Of a DNA stretch of 64,000 bases, positions 17,690 to 26,879 are shown piece by piece; positions within the stretch are counted from its first letter, which is position 1; the number at the start of each line of letters is the position of its first letter. The notes beneath the pieces are model-generated. The model was given only the letters and a program-made list of their open reading frames with translations. It did no database searches and was not told the DNA's origin. A program made the position numbers and the translations under genes. The stretch lies in assembly GCF_002240415.1 (NCBI RefSeq), contig NZ_CP020028.1, positions 3,559,501-3,623,500 on the forward strand, in the 5' to 3' direction. This DNA is from Paenibacillus kribbensis (lineage in GTDB: Bacteria; Bacillota; Bacilli; Paenibacillales; Paenibacillaceae).

Positions 17690-19297
17690 TTACTTGCCTG
17701 TCATGGCCTTGTAGGCTTCGGTACGCTCATCGAGTATCGCCTGGCCGCCGCTCACCATATAATCCTTTAATGACGCATCGTAGACTGCATCAAACTGTGC
17801 CGGAGGTGCCATCACAGATTTGACGACCATTTCATCAAACTTATCCAGCAGTGAGTTGCTGTATTTGGACTCGGACTTAATCGGATGGTCAAATTTCACC
17901 GGAGGAACGGTATCTGTGTTCGATATATCCATGGCCTTGCGAACATCCTCCTGGAACTGAGGCGGCATAGCCATAATAAAGGCTTCCTTGTTTTTGTTAT
18001 CGTCTCCTGCGATCTTGCCATTCGCAATAATGACCACATCACCTTGATTATAGATACGATCCTGTGCTTCTTGTGTAGGGTTTTCCTTGGCAACCGGGAT
18101 TCCGTCTTTCAAGGTATAGTTCTCGCCTTCCACCCCGTTCTGCATGTCGCGCAGCACCTTTTCAGAAGACATCCAGTCCAGATACTTGATGGCCTCAATC
18201 GCATGCTCACTGGATTTAGGCACCATAATGTAGAGGCCGTTGGATGCAAATTCCGGCTTGGCATGCTTGCTCTCACTGTTCGTGTAAGGATCTATTGGCG
18301 TCAGCTTCGCTTTGGGCTGGTTGGCCAACAGATTGGAATAAGCTGCATCGTTATAAAAGATGTTGTCATAATCATCGCTAAAAAAGCCGGTATTTCCACT
18401 TTGTATATCCTGAGTCAGCTGTTTTTTGTCCTTATCCAGACCGAAGTCCTTGCTGATCAGGTTTTCATTGTACAGCTTGTTCAGAAACCGGACTCCATCC
18501 TTGAATCCAGGCAGCAGCGTCGGATAATCACGGGAACCCAGCTTTTGGGTCAGCGTATATTTCTGCTCATCCGTCACCGGCTTAACAAAAGACCACAGCA
18601 GCGGATCATATTGCCCAGGCTCCATCGTCATCCCCATGGGAACGGCCTTGCCCCCCGTCTTGCCGGGATCTTTTTCCTTAAAAGCTTTTAACGTGTTATA
18701 TAGCTCATCTGTCGTTTGAGGGACAGGCATTTTCAGCGTATCAAGCCAATCCTGACGTATAAAAGAAGAGTATTTTCCTAAGATGGTACGTTTACCCGGA
18801 ATAGCGAACTGCTTGCCCTCTACCTGTCCGTAGCTCAGCGTATCCTCACCAAGAAACTTTTTGAGATTGGGACCATACTCATCCAGCAGTGGGGTTAAGT
18901 CCGTCAATCCACCTTGCTCTGCGTACCGTTCAAAGGTGCCGGAATCATAAGTAAATACGATATCAGGTACATCGCCTCCGCTGGCCATCAGGACATTCAG
19001 CTTGGTGACCTCTTCCGAGCGCTGAACGGGCACGTATGTTAAATCGATGTTATTGGGTTTGCCAAAGTTTTCTTTTGCATAACGGGTCAAATAGCTGTCA
19101 GTAATGGTATAGCCTTGAGGTGTGTTGCCTCTGTCAAAAATTTCAACCTTCAATGAACCACCCTTGTCTTCGGCAGCGGTCGAACTCTTGTCCGCCTCAC
19201 CTGACGAGCACCCACTCAATACAACCGATAGTGCAACCGTAGCTGCAAGCAGCAGACGCAGCTTCTTCAATGATCCTCCAGCCTTGCTTCTTCTCAT
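17690..19297 (-). CDS. Extracellular sugar-binding lipoprotein (LplA/YtcQ type)
   Basis: A 535-residue family-1 solute-binding protein. A basic n-region and hydrophobic stretch end in the lipobox VVLSGC, followed by a Ser/Glu-rich linker. The mature part contains RYAEQGGLTDLTPLLDEYGP and DWLDTLKMPVPQTTDEL, segments conserved in large oligosaccharide receptors. It is anchored on the outer face of the membrane and delivers substrate to the two downstream permeases. It is the first gene of the transport operon. An operator-like palindrome lies about 175 bases upstream. Confidence 0.92.
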   Translation of the reverse strand: MRRSKAGGSLKKLRLLLAATVALSVVLSGCSSGEADKSSTAAEDKGGSLKVEIFDRGNTPQGYTITDSYLTRYAKENFGKPNNIDLTYVPVQRSEEVTKLNVLMASGGDVPDIVFTYDSGTFERYAEQGGLTDLTPLLDEYGPNLKKFLGEDTLSYGQVEGKQFAIPGKRTILGKYSSFIRQDWLDTLKMPVPQTTDELYNTLKAFKEKDPGKTGGKAVPMGMTMEPGQYDPLLWSFVKPVTDEQKYTLTQKLGSRDYPTLLPGFKDGVRFLNKLYNENLISKDFGLDKDKKQLTQDIQSGNTGFFSDDYDNIFYNDAAYSNLLANQPKAKLTPIDPYTNSESKHAKPEFASNGLYIMVPKSSEHAIEAIKYLDWMSSEKVLRDMQNGVEGENYTLKDGIPVAKENPTQEAQDRIYNQGDVVIIANGKIAGDDNKNKEAFIMAMPPQFQEDVRKAMDISNTDTVPPVKFDHPIKSESKYSNSLLDKFDEMVVKSVMAPPAQFDAVYDASLKDYMVSGGQAILDERTEAYKAMTGK

Positions 19298-19470
19298 TCC
19301 TGGACACCCCTTTGTCTGCTTTTTCCCGTTCGTCGCCTCTTCTTATGGATGAGAGTATGGCATATCATGCATCGGCATGAGTCTGTCTCTTTGGTTCGGG
19401 ATGTGCCTTAGTATGACATGACCGCAGGAAAACTGACAATAAACTAGTTTCCTGAGCATAAACTGTTTAT

Positions 19471-19487
19471 TTGAAAGCGGTTACCAA
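19471..19487. promoter_or_regulatory. Possible catabolite-repression or operator site upstream of the glycan ABC operon
   Basis: TTGAAAGCGGTTACCAA resembles the CcpA cre consensus (TGAAARCGYTTNCA) with two departures, and a half-site AAACGCTTAC follows 10 bases later. It lies 174 bases before the solute-binding protein start. The rest of the 19298-19684 gap is AT-rich and holds no gene that I can support. Confidence 0.4.
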
Positions 19488-19684
19488 ATGTGATAAAACG
19501 CTTACTTTTATATAAGACCACTGTTTTCCTGCGAATAAACCATTTTCTTTGTTCGATCCGTGTAAGATATAATTCCATATCAAGTGACTTGGAAGTTGTT
19601 TTTGCGAAAAAAAGAGCACCCCACCCTCATCGGATGCGATGCCCTCACTGTATTTTACCAAGCTTCAACGATGTACGAAGCTCG

Positions 19685-20896
19685 CTATTCCTGCTGTGAA
19701 ATCTCTGATGGGAGACTCATGGATAACTTGCGTACCTTTCCTGTTTTCCCATCCTTACGGCTGCGTGATACATACACCATCATTAGCGCACCTAAGGTCG
19801 CGCTGATCATACACGCCAAATTCATCAGCTGCGGCCCTCCAGCATGAAGGAGAAACCCGTTTAGCAAATTGCCTACAATCCCTGCCAGTCCGGCAAACAC
19901 CATATTGAACACGCTTTGTCCGGTCGCCTGCATATCCTTTTCAGTGACATGCGATACATATTCAACCGCAGCAATGTAGAAAAATCCAAACGATAGCCCG
20001 TGCAGCACCTGCACAGCGATCATAACGGCAGGATCAGGAAAGACCCACTGAATCCCCCATCGGAACATATAAGCGACGGCCCCTAGCAACAGGGTTCTCT
20101 CCAACCCGATTTTTCGAATCACTCGTGAAGCGAGCAGCATAGAAGGGACGTTCGTAATGGAGGCGATCAGTAGAGCAATCCCGACTAAACTCGGAAGTCC
20201 TCCTGACATTTTAAAGGCCAGTACAAAATAGGTATTGAATGCAGTCAATGTCTGATTCACCAAAAAGCTGCCGCCCAAAAACATTAAAAAGGTCCTGTTG
20301 CGGAGCAATTGACCCATCCCGTCCGAAAGTGATTTGCGCAGCACGAGATCTTCTTCCGTTTTTTTCGGCAGCGTCAGCGCCGTCAAGGCCGCAAGGCTGT
20401 TCAGCGCCAAAAAAGGCACCCAGAGCATCGTCACAGATAAAAGGGACACAAACAGTCCCCCGATGTAGCCACCCACCGCATTGCCTATACTCGCCATAAA
20501 TCGTATGCTGCCGTAGGTTGTGCCTGCCTTTTTAGCCGCCACAATCGCATAGGAATCCGCAATCGGTGCCTGTGTTGCCGTAAATATGGCCATGATGGAA
20601 TAAACTAAAGCCATCAGCACAAAATGCTCTGACTGATAGCATACAGCCATGACTCCCGGTACCGCTACACTCAAAATAAGGACCAGTCGCATTTGACGAT
20701 ATTGATCCACAATCATTCCCCATATCGGCTGAACCAAAATGGAGACAAGCGTACCGATCGCCATCAAAACACCAACGCTGCTGCTCGTCAACCCATTTTG
20801 AACCAGCAGCAGGGTCAAATAAGGGTTAAACATGCCCCCCGCCAAACCAATAAACAAATAGAAGCTGCGCAGCTTCAGCATTTGTGAGCCAGCCAT
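19685..20896 (-). CDS. MFS transporter (MFS_1-like, sugar or nucleoside permease type)
   Basis: About 403 residues with 12 predicted membrane helices. The start LRSFYLFIGLAGGMFNPYL and the inner loop MIVDQYRQMRLVL fit the LacY/NupG-like MFS_1 group that includes the 3-phenylpropionate transporter HcaT. A late loop FYIAAVEYVSHVTEKDMQATGQ is also typical of that group. GGGAGG stands 7 bases before the ATG. It lies 18 bases after the ROK kinase gene on the same strand, so import of a monosaccharide or disaccharide followed by phosphorylation is plausible. The substrate is not known. Confidence 0.8.
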   Translation of the reverse strand: MAGSQMLKLRSFYLFIGLAGGMFNPYLTLLLVQNGLTSSSVGVLMAIGTLVSILVQPIWGMIVDQYRQMRLVLILSVAVPGVMAVCYQSEHFVLMALVYSIMAIFTATQAPIADSYAIVAAKKAGTTYGSIRFMASIGNAVGGYIGGLFVSLLSVTMLWVPFLALNSLAALTALTLPKKTEEDLVLRKSLSDGMGQLLRNRTFLMFLGGSFLVNQTLTAFNTYFVLAFKMSGGLPSLVGIALLIASITNVPSMLLASRVIRKIGLERTLLLGAVAYMFRWGIQWVFPDPAVMIAVQVLHGLSFGFFYIAAVEYVSHVTEKDMQATGQSVFNMVFAGLAGIVGNLLNGFLLHAGGPQLMNLACMISATLGALMMVYVSRSRKDGKTGKVRKLSMSLPSEISQQE

Positions 20897-20914
20897 CTGG
20901 AAACCTCCCTGTTG

Positions 20915-21946
20915 TTAGCGTACCGCGCTGCCCAGAATGGTCGCCAGACCTCCGATGGCCCCGGCTTCATTACCCAGCTCAGCAGGTACAATGGTGCAAG
21001 GAATATCCGTCCATAAGGCTACTCTTTGCCGAATTTCATCCAAATAATACGTGTTGCCTTCTGCCACTCCACCACCTATAACGATCATTTCCGGGTTCAG
21101 CAGGCTGATCACATTCGTCAAAGCCATCGCCATATGCGCCAGCGCAGGCTCCACAATCGTCTGTGCTTCGATATCCCCTTCAGCCGCCGCTTGTAAAACA
21201 TGGCGAGCCCCGACCTTGTCCCTGTCTCCCTCTGCCAGCCGAATCATATGCGCACCAGGCATACCGGATGCGAGCGCCGATTTTACACTGCGTGTAATCG
21301 CTGTGCCGGATGTTAAAGATTCGAACACACCAAACTCGTCTGTCCCTTTCTGTTTTGCCGCTTGCCGCGCCTGTTCCTCGCCTGCAATCCAGTACGCCAT
21401 TTCACCAGCTCCGCCTGCGGCACCCTTGTACAGCTCCCCATTTAAAATAAGGCCACTACCAATGCCTGTCCCTACCGTTACCATCATGACATGGCGTAAT
21501 CCCCGGGCTGCCCCCAGCCATTGTTCTCCGAGCGCAGCCATGTTCACATCATTATCCAGCACCAGGCAACCGCTATATCGCTGTGCAATGATAGATCGTA
21601 TATTTACATGCGTACTATCTGCAGAGCTCCATTGAATCGCTGGAGCGTGAGTGATCGTTCCGCTATCGTTATCCACCATACCGGGAAAGCCGATGCCAAT
21701 GCCTTTCAACTGTTCCAGTGACAGCCCTGTCTGCTCCAGACAGTTCTCCAGCTCCCAGAACAGACGCTCAAAGAAAAAATGAACATCCTTCGTATGAACC
21801 GTCGGGAATTTATGTCTCAACACTACTTGCCTTTCCGCTGTGCCAATACAGATCAGTGTCTTCGTCCCGCCAACATCAATGCCTGCCGCCCAGCCGGAAA
21901 CCTTCGGCTCATCCCTGTGTTGCTTGTGTACAAATATGTCCGCCAT
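20915..21946 (-). CDS. ROK family sugar kinase lacking the zinc motif
   Basis: About 343 residues with the ASKHA kinase fold. Phosphate-1 loop AGIDVGGTKTLICIG lies near residue 25, the catalytic Asp in VLDNDVNMAALGE, phosphate-2 in VTVGTGIGSGLI, and an adenosine motif in MIVIGGGVAEG. The usual ROK zinc-binding histidine and CxCGxxGC cysteines are absent: the region after GGAGEMAYW runs straight into a charged helix. It should phosphorylate a hexose in the cytoplasm; the sugar is unknown. ATG at 21946 (third codon of the longest frame) lies after GGAGG. It forms an operon with the MFS gene. Confidence 0.82.
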   Translation of the reverse strand: MADIFVHKQHRDEPKVSGWAAGIDVGGTKTLICIGTAERQVVLRHKFPTVHTKDVHFFFERLFWELENCLEQTGLSLEQLKGIGIGFPGMVDNDSGTITHAPAIQWSSADSTHVNIRSIIAQRYSGCLVLDNDVNMAALGEQWLGAARGLRHVMMVTVGTGIGSGLILNGELYKGAAGGAGEMAYWIAGEEQARQAAKQKGTDEFGVFESLTSGTAITRSVKSALASGMPGAHMIRLAEGDRDKVGARHVLQAAAEGDIEAQTIVEPALAHMAMALTNVISLLNPEMIVIGGGVAEGNTYYLDEIRQRVALWTDIPCTIVPAELGNEAGAIGGLATILGSAVR

Positions 21947-22109
21947 AGCCATCCTCCGTCATTCCGGTTCGCCATTATGCCTGCTACTCTATCGGCCATT
22001 GACGCCCTGTAGGTTCAAGATATGGACATAAGTATGGCATTTGCACCCCTGTACCGCAATAAACTAAATTCCGCCCCATAAACCGACTCGTTCTCCCCGG
22101 CTTTCAAGC

Positions 22110-22137
22110 AAAAAAAGGCGAGCGCCTATAGCGCTCC
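22110..22137 (-). terminator. Terminator overlapping the stop codon of the YesN-like regulator
   Basis: GAGCGC and GCGCTC pair around a 5-base loop and are followed by GCC and seven T residues on the minus strand. The stem includes the last codons and the stop of the regulator gene, which therefore ends its transcript before the kinase gene. Confidence 0.8.
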
Positions 22138-24441
22138 CCCTGCTATTGAATCCCCTGGCTTTAATCTCAGCTTGCGATAATCTCCCGGCGTTACACCAAC
22201 GACACGCTTAAATACCCGCCCAAAGGTAATTGAATTGGCATAGCCAACCTGCGTTGCAATATGCTGAACCGTCTCCGTGGTGTTACACAGCATTTGCTGG
22301 GCGTGGTTCATACGCAGCCGTGTCAAAAAATCAACGAATTTCATGTCAAATTCGGTTTTAAACAGATGACTGGCATATTTGGGCGACACATCAAAACGCT
22401 CACTCAAATGATTTAATGACAAATCCGGATTCGTATAGTGCTCTTCAATATATTGCTTCATCTCGCTGACCATGGCCCGATAGCTTTTGGTTTCACTGGC
22501 TGCAACATAAGTCCGATATACAGTGGTCATACGCTCCAGCATTAGTGTATGCATCATAGCCAATGAAGAAGCCGATTCAACCTCGGCTTTCCATCGCTGT
22601 CCCTCCGCCCCGTTAAAATAACGATCCAGCGCACCCGATACATCCTTCATTTCGCGCATTTCCCGTTCCAGCAGCTCCTGTAGCCACCGCACTACTGTTA
22701 AAATATCTCCATCCTTCAACTTATCGGCTTCCATCGCCCCGAACAGTCCTTCCAGTTGTATACGCCAATCATGGTTTGCCAGTCGAAAAGAACGAATCGT
22801 CTCCGAAATCAGCGGCAGATACGAATACAATGGAATTTCATTAGCCTGCGGAACCTGATCACTGGTCACAATATCGCGCACCCCGAGCGTTAACCGATAC
22901 CGCAAAGCAGAAACAGCGGCCCGATAGGAATCCTGAATATGCTCCAATTCGTAAGTTTGGCTGCCAATTCCAATTGTAAGCTGTACACCCAGATGGCCCT
23001 GCAGCCACTCACAACCCGTTTGTGCCATCTCTTGCAGCTTCACCCCCAGCAGACCTTCCCCAACGCTTTCTTCTTTCCGCAGCAAAATGGAGATTCTTTC
23101 ACGGCTCATCCATTCTGCCCAGCCCTGCCATCCATAGGTGGCTGCAAGCTCCTGTATCACGCCTAGCAGCGACAGGCTTAAACGTTGATCTTCATCCCCA
23201 TGCTCCTCCGAATGTCCGCTACCGGTTGATTTCCCGTCCGCTGTCTGCGGCAGGTCCAGATCGTGCAGCTCCACCACCATAACAGTGTAGATCGGAGAAG
23301 CCTCCCTCTTCCCGCCATCTGCAAAAGGAGAAAGATGATCCAGCCGGAATTCTACCGTTTCGGCGGCTGTACCTTCCATAAGATCAAGGAACAGTTGCCG
23401 TCGCCGAATGAGTATATTCGCATGCTCCTGCTGTTCATAATCAACCGTTTGCCGAATCAGACTTTGCAGCGCATGGTCAATCATCCACAGCTCATCCTTA
23501 TTGTTTTCCTCACCGGGACGGCCTGGCAGTTGCTGGATACGCTGCATCATCAACTGAATTGGCCTGTAATTTCTGTGGGTCACATAAATAATGTAGACCA
23601 CCGCCAATATAACCACCGCCAATCCGACCGCAATCCAGACGTAGGAGATCACAGACACCCATTCGAACAATTGCCCAGCACGAATGCCGCTTTCAAAGCT
23701 CCATCCCAGTCGGGGGGAGAGCAGCTGAGTCAGCTGCTGCCCGTCCTCTGCTTTTACAGCATCCTTGGTATCGGATACAGCCGGATAAATCGTATGTCCG
23801 CTGCCATCGTTAATCAACAGATAGGAAACAGCCGGGTTCGTCATTTGAGCGATCACTTGCTCCAACGGATACACACCGATGTTGATCACCAACAGTCCTT
23901 GTCCCCCAAATGGCAAGGGGAGCCGCTTATGCATGGAAATCACACGTTCTGATGTATGCTGGCCCGGCTCCTTCCATTCCCGCACAGGCGACCACTGCCG
24001 ATCCTCCGACCGAAGCGCCTGCTCAATGTACGAATAATCGGCAAAGGTCGAAGCCTCCTGAAGACCACTCATGGTTAATACCTTATGATCTTTCGTTCGG
24101 TAAATATAAATAGAGTGTACCAGCTCATGATTATCTTTCAGCGTACGCAGACTCCCTACCAGCTCATATAACATCATGCTGCCGCTTTGAGCTTGTCCGT
24201 TCAGGAAAGTGCTGTAGCTCTTGTTCGTCTCCGCCTCGCTTAAAACGTCCATTTCTACCTTCGTCAGTGAATTTTCCACACTGTCCATCACAAATCCGGT
24301 CGTGATCCGATTCGCTTTGCTAGTTTCATTGCGTGATATCTCGTTCACGATCAGGAAGGATAAGAAAATGAGAATCGACACTGTCAACATGAAAATTGGG
24401 AAATAGGAAAAAAGCAATCTCCTGTACCAGCTCTTTCGCAT
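22126..24441 (-). CDS. Membrane-anchored AraC/YesN-type regulator with extracellular sensor
   Basis: About 771 residues. A membrane helix at residues 10-30 (LLFSYFPIFMLTVSILIFLSF) and a second near 270-295 (YVWIAVGLAVVILAVVYIIYVT) bracket a double-Cache-like extracellular sensor. A cytoplasmic linker follows, with a GGDEF-like degenerate region, and the last 100 residues carry two AraC helix-turn-helix motifs (LNHLSERFDVSPKYASHLFK and VQHIATQVGYANSITFGRVF) plus GVTPGDYRK. It should sense an external glycan fragment and activate transcription directly. ATG at 24441 follows AAGGGGG. Its position upstream of the kinase, permease and ABC genes suggests it controls them. Confidence 0.88.
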   Translation of the reverse strand: MRKSWYRRLLFSYFPIFMLTVSILIFLSFLIVNEISRNETSKANRITTGFVMDSVENSLTKVEMDVLSEAETNKSYSTFLNGQAQSGSMMLYELVGSLRTLKDNHELVHSIYIYRTKDHKVLTMSGLQEASTFADYSYIEQALRSEDRQWSPVREWKEPGQHTSERVISMHKRLPLPFGGQGLLVINIGVYPLEQVIAQMTNPAVSYLLINDGSGHTIYPAVSDTKDAVKAEDGQQLTQLLSPRLGWSFESGIRAGQLFEWVSVISYVWIAVGLAVVILAVVYIIYVTHRNYRPIQLMMQRIQQLPGRPGEENNKDELWMIDHALQSLIRQTVDYEQQEHANILIRRRQLFLDLMEGTAAETVEFRLDHLSPFADGGKREASPIYTVMVVELHDLDLPQTADGKSTGSGHSEEHGDEDQRLSLSLLGVIQELAATYGWQGWAEWMSRERISILLRKEESVGEGLLGVKLQEMAQTGCEWLQGHLGVQLTIGIGSQTYELEHIQDSYRAAVSALRYRLTLGVRDIVTSDQVPQANEIPLYSYLPLISETIRSFRLANHDWRIQLEGLFGAMEADKLKDGDILTVVRWLQELLEREMREMKDVSGALDRYFNGAEGQRWKAEVESASSLAMMHTLMLERMTTVYRTYVAASETKSYRAMVSEMKQYIEEHYTNPDLSLNHLSERFDVSPKYASHLFKTEFDMKFVDFLTRLRMNHAQQMLCNTTETVQHIATQVGYANSITFGRVFKRVVGVTPGDYRKLRLKPGDSIAGGAL

Positions 24442-24652
24442 CACGTTTCCCCCTTACCGCCTAATGCTTTCACGACCCCCTCTATAGAGTTCATTCAACA
24501 ATAAGCATACTTATGATGTCAGTTTTAATACACTTTCGATTATACTTTGAACCTATTTTACCAAATTCAGATGCCAAATAGATAGAATTCTTACAAATTA
24601 TCCGTTAACAATTCATTCTTAAGCTATTTATTGTTATATATATTAACACAAT

Positions 24653-24667
24653 GAAAGCGCTGTACAT
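24653..24667. promoter_or_regulatory. Weak cre-like sequence upstream of the YesN-like gene
   Basis: TGAAAGCGCTGTACA resembles a CcpA site with one extra base. It lies about 210 bases before the regulator start. The rest of 24442-24740 is AT-rich, with no gene. Confidence 0.25.
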
Positions 24668-24740
24668 ATCATGAAAGAGTGAGAGTAGATTCTAGTATTA
24701 GAATGGATTTGTGGATTAGCACTAAGTTTTATATTTAACA

Positions 24741-25135
24741 TAGATGTACTTGAGGGAGGGCTGTCTGAGAACGAAGCAGCGCGGAAGTATGGGATGAACC
24801 ATGTAACGGTTAATGAATGGGTAGCAGCATACTCCAAGCATGGGGCTGCGGGATTAATCACAGAGGGAACACACAGGACTTTTACTGGAGAGCAAAAGCA
24901 ATACATATTAGAAGATATGCATGAGAATCGGTTGAGTTATAAAACTGCGGCTAAGAAGCATGACGTACCAGATAGATCCATCCGGAATTGGGAACGCATT
25001 TAGTATGTCACGCAGAGGAAACTGCCTGGACAACTCCGTGATAGAGAATTTCTTTGGAATCCATCGAAGAACCAAGCAAAAGCTCAGAGGACTGTCGCCG
25101 GTAGAATACCGCATCCAGTCCTCTGTAGCAGCCTA
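24741..25135 (+). pseudogene. IS3 transposase remnant (orfA and orfB pieces)
   Basis: Frame 24741-25003 reads EGGLSENEAARKYGMNHVTV and later SYKTAAKKHDVPDRSIRNWE, the helix-turn-helix part of OrfA, but lacks the usual start and ends at a TAG. Immediately after it, SMSRRGNCLDNSVIENFFG joins directly to HRRTKQKLRGLSPVEYR, the end of OrfB. The central catalytic part of OrfB and a further stretch before HRRTKQKL are missing, so at least two internal deletions occurred. It cannot make an active transposase. Confidence 0.8.
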
Positions 25136-25165
25136 AGTCTGTCCTGTGTCTAACTTTTTGGGGTC
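24741..25165 (+). mobile_element. Decayed IS3-family (IS150 group) insertion sequence
   Basis: Remains of an IS3-type element: an OrfA fragment, a short C-terminal piece of the OrfB DDE transposase, and after it a sequence TCTAACTTTTTGGGGTCAG that looks like the right terminal end of IS150-type elements. The left end is not recognisable, so the element is truncated there. No target duplication could be found. It lies directly downstream of the AloR-like gene on the opposite strand. Confidence 0.75.
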
Positions 25166-25304
25166 AGTTCATTTAAGGTTAGTGGGGCTGGCACATAACA
25201 ATAAACTAACCAATTGAAATAACTTTTTTATATTACTAGCCGGACTTGTTTAATATTATTTTATGAAGCGATGGGGCTTTAAAACTGAAAACAATTAATA
25301 AATA

Positions 25305-26702
25305 TCAATAGTAAAATAATCTTTCTCTTTGCCCTTCACTAACTAAAATTTCATACTTTTCAAAAGATCTAACATCTGCAAATTGTTTAAACCGTTCAAA
25401 TAATCTTATGCATCTAATGAAAAAGGACTCCTTGTTATTGGATAATGATTTAGATAACACGTCTAACAGATATTTGAAGCCGTAAGAGTAGTTGCCTCTA
25501 TTCAAATAGTATTTAGCAAGTTCATATTTAAAACGTGTTTTTTGCTCTGGTACTACTTGATAAGTATACATATCGGCAGATGGGTTCATTTGAGCAAAAA
25601 AATCAATTTCCGTTTTAAACCTTAGAAGTATATTATCTACATCTATGTTATATCGGTTAGCTGCATACATTACGTTCAACAACTTAGTAACCATTTCTTT
25701 ATCGGCTTTATTGGTTGATGCAGCAATGTATTCAACATAATCCGTAAGCACACTTGTATCCCCAGACAAAAGCTTAAATACGTAAGTATTAACTTCTGCC
25801 CAATGTTGAAACAAGCCGATCCAATGCTGGGTATCCTCGTCCGTCTCTTTTACCCAATCTAAATTAGCGTAGGTGTATGTATATTGTAGAGCTTGTTGAT
25901 AATCGCCTTGAGCTTCACAAACACCTGCACACAACAAATCGCCATAGGAGATGTATACAAACATTGGACGACTTAGCTTCTTTGCAGCCTCATTGCGTTC
26001 TCGGCTGTTCTGTTGATGTTTCATGGAATATTGGATTTCCGCTTTCCCTCTCATTTTCCTTGCCATTTCGTCAACCTTGACCCATTTACGCAAAGACCTA
26101 TACACGTTAGCCAAATCCTTCAACGCGTCAAGCTGGTCTATTTCATCCAGACGTTCAACAAAGGGTTCAAATAGCGTAGCTGCACTGAGATTACGGCTTT
26201 GATCATTTCCAACCTGAATAGTGAATATACGATATTGACAGACTGCCAAGCGCTCAGAGTGCTGGTACTTCTCCGTTTGTGCTACATTCTCATATAACAG
26301 CAGCGCCGCTTCATGTCGTCCCTCTGCGAATAGGTTTTCCGCAATATCAAATAGTTTGGGCGAATAGAGTAGATTATCCATGATGGCTCCCAACACTCGA
26401 CGGATCGTATCCAACTTATCCAGCTCCGCACAGCGATACAAAAATGGCTCGATTCGCCTCATATTCGGGGGTACGTCTATGATGTAGTTTTCTATGAACA
26501 AGTCGTAAAAGTGGCCTTCCGGTAAACCCATAGCCTCAGTAATTCGGTCAAGCTGGTTTACAGACATAGACTTATTTCCTGTCACAATACTACTTACTAT
26601 TCCCCGATTCATCCCTGCAATATGTCCAAATTGTATTAGACTCAATCCCTCTTGTTTGAGGTATCTGTCTAATTCCGCCCGAATCGTAGGTGTTTGCTTC
26701 AT
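25305..26702 (-). CDS. AloR-like RRNPP peptide receptor (HTH plus TPR)
   Basis: A 465-residue cytoplasmic regulator. Residues 1-70 form an XRE-type helix-turn-helix (LSLIQFGHIAGMNRGIVSSI, then MSVNQLDRITEAMGLPEGHF). The rest is a tandem helical TPR array (HEAALLLYENVAQTEKYQHS, LDALKDLANVYRSLRKWVK, GDYQQALQYTYTYANLDWVK). This is the layout of AimR/Rap-like peptide receptors; the AloR group known from P. polymyxa is the closest type that I recognise. Those receptors usually have a short secreted pro-peptide gene directly downstream. None is visible here: the next 140 bases hold no frame with a signal peptide, and the IS3 remnant follows. GGAAGGTGG precedes the ATG. Confidence 0.82.
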   Translation of the reverse strand: MKQTPTIRAELDRYLKQEGLSLIQFGHIAGMNRGIVSSIVTGNKSMSVNQLDRITEAMGLPEGHFYDLFIENYIIDVPPNMRRIEPFLYRCAELDKLDTIRRVLGAIMDNLLYSPKLFDIAENLFAEGRHEAALLLYENVAQTEKYQHSERLAVCQYRIFTIQVGNDQSRNLSAATLFEPFVERLDEIDQLDALKDLANVYRSLRKWVKVDEMARKMRGKAEIQYSMKHQQNSRERNEAAKKLSRPMFVYISYGDLLCAGVCEAQGDYQQALQYTYTYANLDWVKETDEDTQHWIGLFQHWAEVNTYVFKLLSGDTSVLTDYVEYIAASTNKADKEMVTKLLNVMYAANRYNIDVDNILLRFKTEIDFFAQMNPSADMYTYQVVPEQKTRFKYELAKYYLNRGNYSYGFKYLLDVLSKSLSNNKESFFIRCIRLFERFKQFADVRSFEKYEILVSEGQRERLFYY

Positions 26703-26830
26703 GCCATAGCCACCTTCCGCATAAATATTCCATAATTTTTAAAAACATACTTCATTTTTCACCATAATTAACCATCTGTCAATATACTATGCAACTAATA
26801 TAAGTATTCAATTTTTAGCATAAAATGAAA

Positions 26831-26871
26831 CAAAAAAAACTCTCCGCTAACCTTTGCGGTTAACGGAGAGT
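26831..26871 (-). terminator. Terminator after the remnant membrane protein
   Basis: Arms ACTCTCCGCTAACC and GGTTAACGGAGAGT pair over 14 positions with one mismatch around a 4-base loop. The minus strand continues into eight T residues, so it ends transcription coming from the beta-mannosidase side. Confidence 0.88.
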
Positions 26872-26879
26872 GTGATTCT

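Noticed and set aside
19600..19660. GC-rich stretch past the MFS gene as terminator
   Set aside because: Only a 5-base perfect stem (CATCG/CGATG) with a distant T run on the minus strand; pairing is too poor to call.
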